64,000 nucleotides of DNA from Glaciimonas immobilis. Lineage in GTDB: Bacteria > Pseudomonadota > Gammaproteobacteria > Burkholderiales > Burkholderiaceae_D. Both the position numbers and the translations under genes were made by a program. Under the pieces are notes generated by a model, which saw nothing but the letters and a program-made list of their open reading frames with translations, ran no database searches and had not been told where the DNA came from. Location: positions 54,122 to 118,121 of the forward strand of contig NZ_JAAOZT010000013.1 of the NCBI RefSeq assembly GCF_011947285.1, given 5' to 3'. Of the stretch, positions 7,578 to 17,300 are shown piece by piece. Numbering within the stretch: position 1 is the stretch's first letter; every line of letters begins with the position of its first letter.

Positions 7578-8936
7578 ATGTTTAAAAACCAGAAAAAAAT
7601 TGTCATCGGATGCCTGTTTGGACCGGTTATTGGTCTGCCAATGATGGCGCACGCTCAAGAAGAAAAAAGTGCGTTAGAGCCAGAAAAAAATATCCCTCAG
7701 GAAATGTTGAATGCCAAATTTCAGACGACCTATATCTGGCAACGGAAACCATCATTAAATGCACCATACAGCGGTACCAACAGCCTCTTAACCGAGCGAG
7801 AAAAAGCTTACTCTCTTACCGCCACCGGGTATTTTGGTCTCCGGGCATGGGAAGGGGCAGAGCTTTATTTTGATCCGGAAATGGTTCAGGCCGTTCCCTT
7901 ATCAAACCTGCGCGGTTTGGGAGGATTGACCAACAGCGAACAACAAAAAACCAGTGGAGCCAGTCCAACATTTTATCGGGCACGTTTGTTCCTGAGACAG
8001 ACGTTTGGTTTTGGTGGCGGCAGCGATACCGTAGAGTCGGGGCCGAACCAACTTGCCGGCATGGCAGATAAGCGGCGTCTCGTTGTCACCTTGGGCAATG
8101 TGGGAGTTATCGATATTTTCGATAACAACGCCTATGCCCATGACGCTCGGACCCAGTTCACCAACTGGACATTTCTAACCCACGGCGCGTTCGATTATGT
8201 CGGCGACGCGCGGGGTTACACCTGGGGTGCTGCGGCAGAATATTACTATGATGACTGGGTGGTGCGCGCTGGGCGATTCATGGGTCCGGATGAATCAAAC
8301 GGATTGCGCCTTGATACACGTCTGACCCAGCACTACGGGGATCAGGTCGAAGTAGAGCACGCACACCTCATCGCCGGTCAAGTTGGGAAGGTCAAATTAT
8401 TAGCTTTTCGCAACCGGGAAGTCATGGGAGGTTTCGGCGACGCGATAGCATATGCGCGCCTAAATGGCGGTACACCGGACGTAGCCAACGTGCGCAAAGA
8501 AAGTGCCAAACTTGGTTATGGCATCAGCCTGGAACAAAGCCTTCGATCCGATGTAGGGCTGTTTGCCCGCGCTAGCTGGGCCGACGGCAAAACCGAGACC
8601 TATTCATTCACCGAGATAGAAAATTCGATCTCTACCGGCGTAGTGGTAAAAGGTGAACGTTGGGGCAGGGCAAAAGATACCTTTGGCCTGGCTGTGGCCC
8701 AAAACGGTCTTAACAAGACGCATCGTGATTATCTGGCGCTGGGAGGGTTAGGGGCATTCATCGGTGACGGCAAAATCAATTATCGGCCGGAAAGGATCAT
8801 CGAAGCTTATTACAACATGAACGTCTTCCAGCAAACCTCTGTGATGGTCGGATTTCAGCACATTGTTAATCCTGCTTACAACGCCGATCGCGGCCCGGTG
8901 AACGTTGTCACGCTACGCGCTCATACTGAATTCTGA
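7578..8936 (+). CDS. OprB-like carbohydrate-type outer membrane porin
   Basis: Outer-membrane beta-barrel protein of 452 residues with an N-terminal signal peptide ending near MMAHAQ. The body has alternating aromatic beta strands and segments typical of the OprB/carbohydrate-porin family, including SLTATGYFGLRAWEGAELYF, FYRARLFLRQTFGFGG and ADKRRLVVTLGNVGVIDIFD in spaced order, ending with TLRAHTEF (terminal Phe). It precedes the NRAMP-family gene by 11 bp, so the two are very likely co-transcribed. Pairing suggests the porin admits the transporter's metal substrate. By analogy, MnoP of Bradyrhizobium is an outer-membrane channel for Mn2+, but the family name alone would suggest sugars. Confidence 0.8.
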   Translation: MFKNQKKIVIGCLFGPVIGLPMMAHAQEEKSALEPEKNIPQEMLNAKFQTTYIWQRKPSLNAPYSGTNSLLTEREKAYSLTATGYFGLRAWEGAELYFDPEMVQAVPLSNLRGLGGLTNSEQQKTSGASPTFYRARLFLRQTFGFGGGSDTVESGPNQLAGMADKRRLVVTLGNVGVIDIFDNNAYAHDARTQFTNWTFLTHGAFDYVGDARGYTWGAAAEYYYDDWVVRAGRFMGPDESNGLRLDTRLTQHYGDQVEVEHAHLIAGQVGKVKLLAFRNREVMGGFGDAIAYARLNGGTPDVANVRKESAKLGYGISLEQSLRSDVGLFARASWADGKTETYSFTEIENSISTGVVVKGERWGRAKDTFGLAVAQNGLNKTHRDYLALGGLGAFIGDGKINYRPERIIEAYYNMNVFQQTSVMVGFQHIVNPAYNADRGPVNVVTLRAHTEF

Positions 8937-8947
8937 GGAGAACACCC

Positions 8948-10612
8948 ATGTCCAGCAACCCAACTTTATCGATAGTTCCTGCTGAACGCGGTGCCGCGCT
9001 GGATGCCGAGCACGTCGGTGACATTCACGGCGCTTTTGGATCGATCAGTGCCAACGATCATGCGCCCCGCCATACTTTATGGAGTAAGGTAAAAACCTTG
9101 CTTGCGATTATGGGGCCCGGCCTGATTGTCATGGTCGGCGATAATGATGCCGGTGCCTTTGGCACCTATACACAAGCAGGTCAGAACTACGGCACCACTT
9201 TGTTGTGGACGCTACTGATGCTGGTGCCCGTGCTGTATATCAATCAGGAAATGGTGCTGCGCCTGGGGGCGGTCACCGGCGTGGGGCACGCGCGTTTGAT
9301 CTTTGAGCGATTCGGCAAGTTCTGGGGTGCCTTCAGCGTGATTGATTTATTCATCCTCAATGCGCTGACCATCGTCACTGAATTCATCGGCATTAGCCTT
9401 GGACTTGATTATTTGGGGGTCTCCAAAATGTGGGGACTGGCAGCGGCAGCCATCATCATCATGGCGGTGGCGACCACGGGTAATTTTCGCAGGTTTGAAC
9501 GGTTTGCCATGCTGCTCGTTCTCGGCAGTTTGTTCATTGTGCCGGTGGTGATCATGATCCATCCTCCTATGGGCCAGATTGCACATAACTTCTTGATACC
9601 AGGCCTGCCAGTCGGCAGCAAGCTCAGTGAAGTGATGCTGTTGATCATCGCCATTGTCGGTACTACTGTCGCGCCGTGGCAATTATTTTTTCAGCAAAGT
9701 TATGTCATCGACAAACGCATTACGCCGCGCTTTATTAAGTATGAGCGCATTGACTTATGGCTCGGCATCATCATTGTGGTGGTTGGTGCGGTGGCGATGA
9801 TGGCTTTTTGCGCGCAGACCTTTGGAGGAAAACCAGAGTTCGGTAATTTCGTGGATGCCGGAGCGGTCGCCAGCGGTATTGAAAAATATTATGGTCGCCT
9901 GCCGGGCATCCTGTTTGCGGTGGCGTTAATTGACGCCAGCATTATTGGCGCATCCGCGGTTTCGTTGTCGACGGCATATGCACTGGGAGATGTCCTGGCA
10001 TTAAAACATTCATTACATCGCAAGGCCAGTGACGCGAAGGGTTTTTACGCGGTCTACTGTGGTCTGATCGCCGTCGCGGCGGCATTGGTGTTGACACCGG
10101 GTGTACCGTTAGGCTTGTTGACCAATTTGGTACAGACGCTTGCTGGTGTGTTGCTTCCTAGCGCAACCGTGTTTCTGCTGCTGCTTTGCAATGACAAAGA
10201 TGTGCTGGGTCCTTGGGTGAACTCACGGCTGGTAAATTATTTGGCCGGTGCCGTTGTTGCAGTGCTGGTAATGATGTCGATAATCCTTACCGCATCGGTT
10301 TTATTTCCGAATATTACGGAAGTGCAGATTCTGTGGATTTTGGCGATAGGTGTGCTGGCGACGGTTTTGTCGGCAGTTGGAGTGAAATGGGTTGAACGCG
10401 GGCGCGGAACCAACAACGTTGCGAACGTCGCGATCAGCAAGACCTTGCGTGATACGTGGCGCATGCCACCGATCAGCGAACTCCCGCCAGCGAAAATTAG
10501 CTTGCTCAATCGGCTCTGGATGATTGTGCTACGTGGTTATCTGGTAGTGGCAGCCGGCATGTTGATTTTTAAGATGGTCCAACTTGCCATTGGCCGAACC
10601 ACCGGAGTCTAA
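8948..10612 (+). CDS. Atypical NRAMP-family divalent metal transporter
   Basis: Inner-membrane transporter of 554 residues with an NRAMP (SLC11) fold: about eleven or twelve helices after a 50-residue cytoplasmic N terminus. The signature regions are recognisable but altered. Helix 1 reads GDNDAGAFG (residues 64-72), so the canonical DPGN becomes D67-A-G-A70, and helix 6 reads TVAPWQL (residues 240-246) in place of the canonical MPH. The metal-coordinating Asp is kept while the Asn, the soft Met ligand and the His are lost. Loss of the Met is a feature of NRAMP-related Mg2+ transporters (NRMT), so Mg2+ is as plausible a substrate as Mn2+. It is preceded by GAGGAG at 8935-8940 and follows the porin by 11 bp. 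Confidence 0.8.
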   Translation: MSSNPTLSIVPAERGAALDAEHVGDIHGAFGSISANDHAPRHTLWSKVKTLLAIMGPGLIVMVGDNDAGAFGTYTQAGQNYGTTLLWTLLMLVPVLYINQEMVLRLGAVTGVGHARLIFERFGKFWGAFSVIDLFILNALTIVTEFIGISLGLDYLGVSKMWGLAAAAIIIMAVATTGNFRRFERFAMLLVLGSLFIVPVVIMIHPPMGQIAHNFLIPGLPVGSKLSEVMLLIIAIVGTTVAPWQLFFQQSYVIDKRITPRFIKYERIDLWLGIIIVVVGAVAMMAFCAQTFGGKPEFGNFVDAGAVASGIEKYYGRLPGILFAVALIDASIIGASAVSLSTAYALGDVLALKHSLHRKASDAKGFYAVYCGLIAVAAALVLTPGVPLGLLTNLVQTLAGVLLPSATVFLLLLCNDKDVLGPWVNSRLVNYLAGAVVAVLVMMSIILTASVLFPNITEVQILWILAIGVLATVLSAVGVKWVERGRGTNNVANVAISKTLRDTWRMPPISELPPAKISLLNRLWMIVLRGYLVVAAGMLIFKMVQLAIGRTTGV

Positions 10613-10879
10613 ACGCTTTAGTAATAAGGCACATTGCCCCCCGAATATCCACTGCGTCGCAAGCTCCATCGATAAACTGACCTGCTGTCGGCTTTTGGGG
10701 GACGGTCAGTTGCCATGTTCCTGGTTGTCCTTAATAGAATACAGTGGGCGGTTGAATGCCGGTCGAATTTGTCTTTGGTTACAGGGGATAGATGCATTTT
10801 TTCTAGGTTGAGAAAGTCTGTGAATGCTGCGTCTAATTGAAATGCAGGGCACTTCAATCTCCGTGAATCTCACCCGCAA

Positions 10880-12769
10880 TCAAATCGCGATCTGTCGCCC
10901 GATCAAAATGACGCTGTCTTTAGGCAACCGAAAGAAATCGCTGACATGCATCGAATTGCGCTCCATCAGCGCAAAAACACTTTGTTCCCACGCTGCAAGT
11001 CCTTGACCGTCTTCGCGCGGGACCACCTCGATATGGCCCACATAATAGACAGCATCGTCAAAATCCAGCTGATTATTTTGGCGCGAAGCCTGCTGCAACA
11101 ACGCAGGAATATCAGCCTTCTCCATAAAGCCGAATCGCGCCGTTGCGCACCAGAAATGGGGCTGCACCTCGGTGACCGCCATACGTTCCGATTCTTTAAT
11201 CCAGGGTATGGACTCCGTCATGGCGTTCACCACGAACAGATTTTCATGCAACGCCCGGTTGTGCTTGACATCCCAAATCATCACCGCCGGTGTACCGCTA
11301 CTGGTTCTGGATAGAAATACACCAGTGCCGGGTACTCGGGGAATGTTCTGAGACTTGATCGAAGTCATGAACGCATCAATCGGAACCGTCTGTTGATCGA
11401 GGTTTTGAATCACTGCGCTGGACCCGCGATGCCATATCAACATCGCCCCATAGACCAGGCTCGCCAGCAATAGCGGGACATAACCGCCATCGGCAACCTT
11501 AGAGAGATTGGCGAGGAAAAAGGCTGCGTCGATACAGATAAAAGCGCCCGCAAAAACACCGCTCCTGAGCAATCCCCATCCCCAGATATCGCGCATCGCG
11601 ATGAAAAGTAATCCGGACGTGAGCAACATGGTCGCTGCGACTGCAATACCGTAAGCAGAAGCCAAATTATCAGACTTGCGGAATGCGAGCGTTAGCGCAA
11701 CCGTCACGATCATCAGGAGCCAATTGACCACGCCCACATAAATTTGGCCATAGCCTTCTTCTGACGTTTGCCTGATCCGCAATCTGGGTAGCCACCCCAA
11801 CTGAATTGCCTGGCGAGTCATCGAAAATGCGCCGGTAATAATCGATTGGCTGGCGATGATGGTCGCGATTGTGGCGAGGACTACAAACGGAATCAATAGA
11901 AAATCAGGGCATAGCCTAAAGAAAATATTATCGGTCGTTGGGGTACCCTCAAGCACCATGGCGGTCTGACCGCCATAGTTCAGCAGAAGGCTGGGCAGCA
12001 CCACGCCCGACCAGGCGAAGCGAATCGGGCGTGAGCCAAAATGACCCATGTCGGCATAAAGCGCTTCCGCTCCGGTGACACAGAGAAAAACGCCACCCAA
12101 AATCAGAAAGCTCGTATAACCGTTCGAAAAAAGGTAACGTACACCGTAGAGCGGGTTCAAGGCTACCAGCACCGCAGGATGGCGCGAAATGCCGATGATC
12201 CCTAGCACTGCAATCGCAACAAACCATAGCAGCATGATGGGGCCAAAGGTTTTACCGATACGCGCGGTGCCAAGCGGCTGGATCGCGAATAAAACAATAA
12301 GTATCGCTACTGCAGCCGGCAATATATAAGGCTCGACTGCCGGCGTGGCGATTTTGAGTCCTTCGAGCGCGGAGAGGACCGAAATGGCTGGCGTAATTGC
12401 GCCGTCTCCATAGATCAGTGCGGCGCCGAACAGTCCCAACGCCACGATGACGGGCCGCTGATGCTTTTTTACGCCAAGCAAGGACATCAAGGCAAGAATG
12501 CCGCCTTCGCCATCATTGTCGATGCTCATCGCAAATGTGACATATTTGACCGAAGTGATAATAATCAGCGTCCAGACGATGAGCGAAAGTACGCCAAGCA
12601 CAACATCATGAGTCGGCGCGCCGCCGGTCATTCCTAGCACCGTCTTGAGCGTATACAACGGACTTGTACCAATGTCGCCGAAAACAATACCCAGTGCGGA
12701 TAAGCCTAAAGCGGACAAGCCTGATTTGGGAGGTGAAATATTGGAATCGTTTTGTGGGGTTTCGTTCAT
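10880..12769 (-). CDS. kup: Low-affinity potassium uptake protein Kup
   Basis: KUP/HAK/KT-family K+:H+ symporter of 629 residues. Twelve membrane helices fill roughly the first 450 residues, starting with the signature GIVFGDIGTSPLYTLKTV. Other family segments are IYGDGAITPAISVLSALEG, GTARIGKTFGPIMLLWF and GGYVPLLL. A soluble C-terminal domain of about 170 residues follows and ends RDSVILIGRQIAI-like (PKDSVILIGRQ). Length matches the bacterial family. It stands alone; no terminator was seen downstream, and the 267 bp to the convergent NRAMP gene hold nothing recognisable. Confidence 0.97.
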   Translation of the reverse strand: MNETPQNDSNISPPKSGLSALGLSALGIVFGDIGTSPLYTLKTVLGMTGGAPTHDVVLGVLSLIVWTLIIITSVKYVTFAMSIDNDGEGGILALMSLLGVKKHQRPVIVALGLFGAALIYGDGAITPAISVLSALEGLKIATPAVEPYILPAAVAILIVLFAIQPLGTARIGKTFGPIMLLWFVAIAVLGIIGISRHPAVLVALNPLYGVRYLFSNGYTSFLILGGVFLCVTGAEALYADMGHFGSRPIRFAWSGVVLPSLLLNYGGQTAMVLEGTPTTDNIFFRLCPDFLLIPFVVLATIATIIASQSIITGAFSMTRQAIQLGWLPRLRIRQTSEEGYGQIYVGVVNWLLMIVTVALTLAFRKSDNLASAYGIAVAATMLLTSGLLFIAMRDIWGWGLLRSGVFAGAFICIDAAFFLANLSKVADGGYVPLLLASLVYGAMLIWHRGSSAVIQNLDQQTVPIDAFMTSIKSQNIPRVPGTGVFLSRTSSGTPAVMIWDVKHNRALHENLFVVNAMTESIPWIKESERMAVTEVQPHFWCATARFGFMEKADIPALLQQASRQNNQLDFDDAVYYVGHIEVVPREDGQGLAAWEQSVFALMERNSMHVSDFFRLPKDSVILIGRQIAI

Positions 12770-13017
12770 AGCGTCAAATTCTTCTTTTAAGAAATGGCCA
12801 GTTCAACTAGATACCCCAACGGTCTAATCGTAAACGAGCAATTCATCACGTGCTGCGTGGCAAAAAAGATTTGTGCAGTGTGCTAAATCGCTGGCCCCAA
12901 ATTTCCCGTAAGTAGCGCTTAATAGTTATAGAGGATGGGCATAACGCAGTGTCAATAACAGCTTGAATAGATATTCTAATAATAAATCAATTTATTGCGT
13001 TATTTCGCTTGAGTGAC

Positions 13018-13071
13018 AACAGCAAGAACAGTGAGAACAGCAAGAACAGTGAGAACAACAAGAACAGTGAG
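13018..13071. repeat. Three tandem 18-bp repeats
   Basis: Three head-to-tail copies of AACAGCAAGAACAGTGAG, the third with one substitution (AACAAC...). They lie in the 409-bp gap between the starts of kup (12769, minus) and the end of the PepSY gene (13179, minus). No open frame is supported across them. Apart from these repeats and the hairpins just downstream, 12770-13178 shows nothing recognisable. Confidence 0.7.
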
Positions 13072-13073
13072 AG

Positions 13074-13114
13074 CGGTGCTTTCATGGCACCGAGCCCACC
13101 AGAAGTCGGTGGGC
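13074..13114. terminator. Pair of GC-rich hairpins downstream of the PepSY gene
   Basis: Two adjacent hairpins: CGGTGC (13074-13079) with GCACCG (13087-13092), and GCCCACC (13094-13100) with GGTGGGC (13108-13114). They lie 65 bp past the stop of the minus-strand PepSY gene and could end its transcript. No T-run follows on the minus strand, so a classical intrinsic terminator is doubtful. Confidence 0.4.
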
Positions 13115-13178
13115 ACTTTATGCTTTTAAGCAGAGGCCATTCCTTCTGAGAAAGAAACAGGTTGTATGAGCCTACAGA

Positions 13179-13490
13179 TTAGTCTGGATTCGGGCCTTCG
13201 GGAGCATTTTCCAGCAACTTGCCGGTCTTCGCGTCGATTCCGACTTCTTGTGTGACCTTGCCATTCTTAATGTCAAAAGAATAGCGCAGATTGCTGCCTC
13301 CTTTCTCCTTTTCCAACTCCTCGTCAGTAATTTTTCCGGGATAGGTCTTAAGGGCAATAGCGCGCGCCTGTTCGATGGTGATTTTGGTTTCACCGGCCAA
13401 ATTCTGACCGGTGTAGGCGAGTGCATTGACCGCGGCCACGCTCAGTACTAGGCCTATAGATGCTATGGCGTGTTTCTTAAATGATGACAT
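13179..13490 (-). CDS. PepSY domain secreted protein
   Basis: Small exported protein of 103 residues with an N-terminal signal peptide (ASIGLVLSVAAVNALAYT) followed by a single PepSY domain: ITIEQARAIALKTYPGKI, then the charged stretch, then YSFDIKNGKVTQEVGIDAKTG. PepSY proteins are periplasmic and are often found beside two-component systems and metal-efflux genes. Here the HME-RND efflux operon is about 0.9 kb upstream on the same strand. The C terminus ends in an acidic, proline-rich tail. Molecular function is unknown. Confidence 0.85.
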   Translation of the reverse strand: MSSFKKHAIASIGLVLSVAAVNALAYTGQNLAGETKITIEQARAIALKTYPGKITDEELEKEKGGSNLRYSFDIKNGKVTQEVGIDAKTGKLLENAPEGPNPD

Positions 13491-13579
13491 GATGGAACTC
13501 CTGGCGAATGATTGATATCCGAAAGGCGCATTCGTGCCTACCGTAATGCTTAAGTTACGCCGTAAAAGTTAGCGCATAA

Positions 13580-14339
13580 TTAGCGCCCGTCTGGACTTGA
13601 TTTGATGGCCGTGGGGATTGAGCATCGAGAACAAAATTTGATTGAATGTTGATAGATTTGAGATTCCTCTAACAGCAAAAGGGATGCAAGCGAGACGAGA
13701 TTTTTCATGATAAGTTTTAGAAAAATTGACCGCGTCCGAACCTTCTGGTCCTCCGGCAGAACCAGGACAACCTGCCGCAACTGGCCGTTCTGCGCGACCG
13801 GGAGCACTACGGTTTGCGTGCCCGCCGGGAGTTAATCGGAAATTGCCGATGCGCTGGGGAAACTGAGCGTAGTGGCGAGCGTGAAAAGATGCCATGGTCG
13901 TAGTAATTTCTCCTCATGAAGCGCGTCATACCAGAGCGTGGCGCTGCCCTGATGGACAAAATCTTCCAGCAGATAATCAGACCGCCGCAGTATTAGTATC
14001 ATCCGGGACTTAGGTCGGGTCAGATCGAAAGCAACCTTGAGTGAAGCTCTTCTTTTGACGGGCACGACTGGGCGTGCCGGCGCGAAGAACCGTGCGAACA
14101 AAATCCTTTTGCCACCGTGTCGTTGCAAAAATTGTTCTCCGCGATCAATCATGGCGACGCTGACAAATTGCCAGGTTCTGATGCGCTTGTCATAGTAACG
14201 ACCCACTTCGTAACTCAGCCCGTCGCCAGCCACGGCGCCAAGTGCCGCGATAACCAGCGTGAGCCAAACATTAGATGCCCGGTGCCAACCAACGCACCCG
14301 CCATAAACATCACGATCCCTGCTGGGACAAACGTGCCAA
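13580..14339 (-). pseudogene. Degraded DedA-family membrane protein gene
   Basis: Right after the cusA-like stop codon, the minus strand encodes DedA-like sequence in two frames. The first is GTFVPAGIVMFMAGALVGTG from about 14337; then, after a frameshift near 14270, the second is LVIAALGAVAGDGLSYEVGR, RGEQFLQRHGGKRILFARFF and PARPVVPV to about 14050. The N-terminal 50 or so residues expected of DedA are missing, and beyond PARPVVPV the match breaks off. From 13580 to 14040 only short unrelated frames remain; one (AGTQTVVLPVAQNGQLRQVV) looks like a fragment of another coding sequence. Start loss, frameshift and a truncated end indicate decay. Confidence 0.6.
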
Positions 14340-17300
14340 TTACGCATGGCGGGCAATTCCGAATTGCCCGAAGCGTAGCGAGAGTGTGGGAAGCACAATC
14401 AGATTGAGTAACGTGGATGTCACTAATCCGCCGAGAATAACTATCGCCATGGGTCCTTCGATTTCGTTGCCGGGCTCTCCGCTCGATAGCGCCAAGGGCA
14501 ACAACGCTAAAGCGGTGACCAATGCAGTCATCAGGATGGGGATCAAGCGCTCAGCAGCGCCTTGCACTGCGGTCTCAAGATTCCAGGGCCTTCCTTCTAC
14601 ATGGACCAGATTTTCGTAATGACTGATGAGCATGATCGAATTACGCAGAGAAATGCCAAATAGTGTAACGAAACCGACCATGCTACCAATAGTAAGCCTG
14701 CCGCCAGTCAGCGCGACGATCAACACGCCGCCGACTAAAGCGAAGGGCAGATTTGCTAACACCAGCGCCACCCCCCGTTGACTCTTGAGCGCCATGAACA
14801 GCAGTAGCACGATGCCGAACCCGGCCATTGCGCCATAGACCAAAAGATCTCGCTGCGACTGAATCCGAGCCGCATCTTCACCAGAAAACAGCGCATAGGT
14901 TCCCGCAGGCATGACGATATCCCGGTTGACGCGGGTCTGGGCCGCGCTGACGAAATCACTGATAGCGCGTCCTGCTACATTGATTGAGACGGTTTGCATA
15001 CGCTGGCCGCTGTTATGCGTAATCTGATAGCGCCCTGAGGTTTGAACGATACTCGCCAGGGCAGATAGTGGCACCATCATGCCATCCAGATTGCGCAGCG
15101 GCAGCGCACCGATCTGGCTGATATTCGCTCGTGCGCCAGGGCTTAGCATCACCGCTATATCGAATATTCGGTTGTCTTGATACGCTTGCGCGACGGATAT
15201 CCCTTGGTAGGCGCTTTGGATGGCATCCAATACGTCCACTGGCTTAAACCCCCACCGGCTCAACTGTTCTAATTTTAGCTTTACCGTCAGCGCTGGCGCA
15301 CCTGGCGGTGCCTCCAGACGCACGTTCGCCGCGCCAGGAATTGTCCTGACTAGCTGGGCTATTTCTTGGGCCTTTCTGTCAATGACATCAAGGTTATCGC
15401 CGAACACATTGATCACCACCGGTGCGGTATTACCGGAAATTGTCTCGTTAATGCGCTCGGTCAGAAAAGTGTTGACGGAACTGGAGATTCCCGGAAATTT
15501 GGCTAACGTGGAAAGGATCCCTTGTAAGGTAATATTTTGTTCGCGTCCGCTCATCGGCTTAAGATCGATCTCAAATTCACTGCTATTTACGCCGGTAGGG
15601 TCGACCACTTCGCTGGCCCGACCCGTATGCTGCGCGACCATGCGAACCCCGGGAACGTCCATCAGCGCCTTGGAGATTGCCGTCCCAATGCGCATCGACT
15701 CGGTCAGCGACGAGCCGGGTGCCAACACCATATGAGCGATGTAGTGCCCCTCCTTGAGCTCAGGAATGAAGTTGCTGCTAAAAAATGGCAAGGTCGCCAG
15801 AGCACCGATTGACATGATTCCAATAACGACAATGATCAGGCGAGAGCGACGTTCAACAGCCGACAGGAGGCCAATATAGCACCCCTTAATTGACGTTATG
15901 AGCCGCGGCTCTTTGGCGTCAGGAAGGGCGGAATTCAGCAAAGCCAGCGCCATTGCCGGCGTCACTGTTAGTGCCACACCCAGCGAGGCTAATACCGCCA
16001 GAATGTAAGCCATGCCGAGTGGCGCGAATAGTTTGCCACTCACCCCGGACAACGATAAGATCGGCAGAAACATCAGAACCACAATAAAAGTTGCATACAC
16101 GACCGCGCTGCGCACCTCAATCGAGGCGCGCAAGACAACTTTGAACGCCGGTAACGGTTGCGGCAGATGACGATTTTGCCGCAATCTTCTTAGTATGTTC
16201 TCCACATCAATAATGGCGTCGTCGACAACTTCGCCCAGCGCAATGGCCAGCCCGCCCAAGGTCATGGTGTTGAGCGTGACGTTAAAGGCATGCAACACGA
16301 TCACTGCGACCAAGAGCGAAAGCGGGATCGCTACAGCGGAAATAATGGCCGTTCTGATATTTTGGAGGAATAGGAACAGTACAATAACCACTAATGCTGC
16401 GCCGATCAACAAAGCGGTGCGTAAATGATTGATCGCGGCATCCACAAAACTTGCCGGGCGGAATATGTCGGCATGCAATTCAATACCTTGCCTGGCGAGT
16501 ATGGGCTTCAACGCAGCCAATTTATCTTCCAGCGCCTTCGTCACGGACTGTGTATTGGTGCCGTACTGACTCTCCAGCATGAGGAGCACGCCCGGTCTTC
16601 CCAGAATGGATGCCGCCCCTACCGCTGGCGCTGCTGCAAAGGTGACGGTAGCAACGTCGCCCAGGCGTATGCCGACACCGTTACGCCATTTTAAAAGGAC
16701 GCCAGCCAGAGCTTCCGGTGTTGCGGCCTGGCCGTCGGTATTGAGTACGATACGTTGATTAGTATTCTCGACGAAGCCAGCGCCGCGCACGCCAGTAGAA
16801 GACCGGGCTGCAGTGACCACATCCTGAATCGACAGACCGTAACGTGTCAGCTTTTGAGGATCGATCTGGATTTGCAGCTGCCGGACATCACCCCCAAATA
16901 CAATCGCGTCAGCAACGCCAGAAATACTCAACAGTTGCGGCCTTACTGTCCATTGGGCTGCGTCGGTTACTGCCATCAACGGCTGGGTGTTGGAGGTCAA
17001 ACCAATGACGAGGGCGTTACTGGTCGCCGTTGTCAGGGGCAATAATTTGGGTGCCTGCACGCCCTGTGGCAGGGTAGCTGCAACCACGTATACGCGCTCG
17101 CTCACCAGTTGACGCGCTTGATAAAGGCTCGAATTATCGCTAAATACAAGCGTTACGACAGACAATCCTTGCAGTGACTTTGAGCGCATGGACTGTATGC
17201 CCAAGGTGCCATTCAAGGCGTTTTCTATCGGCTGTGTGACTAGTGTTTCGACCTGTTCGCTGGAAAGGCCGGGCGCCTCGGTCTGGACCACTGCCATCGG

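Noticed and set aside
13018..13071. Tandem repeats as a CRISPR array
   Set aside because: Units are contiguous without spacers and too short; no cas genes in the window.
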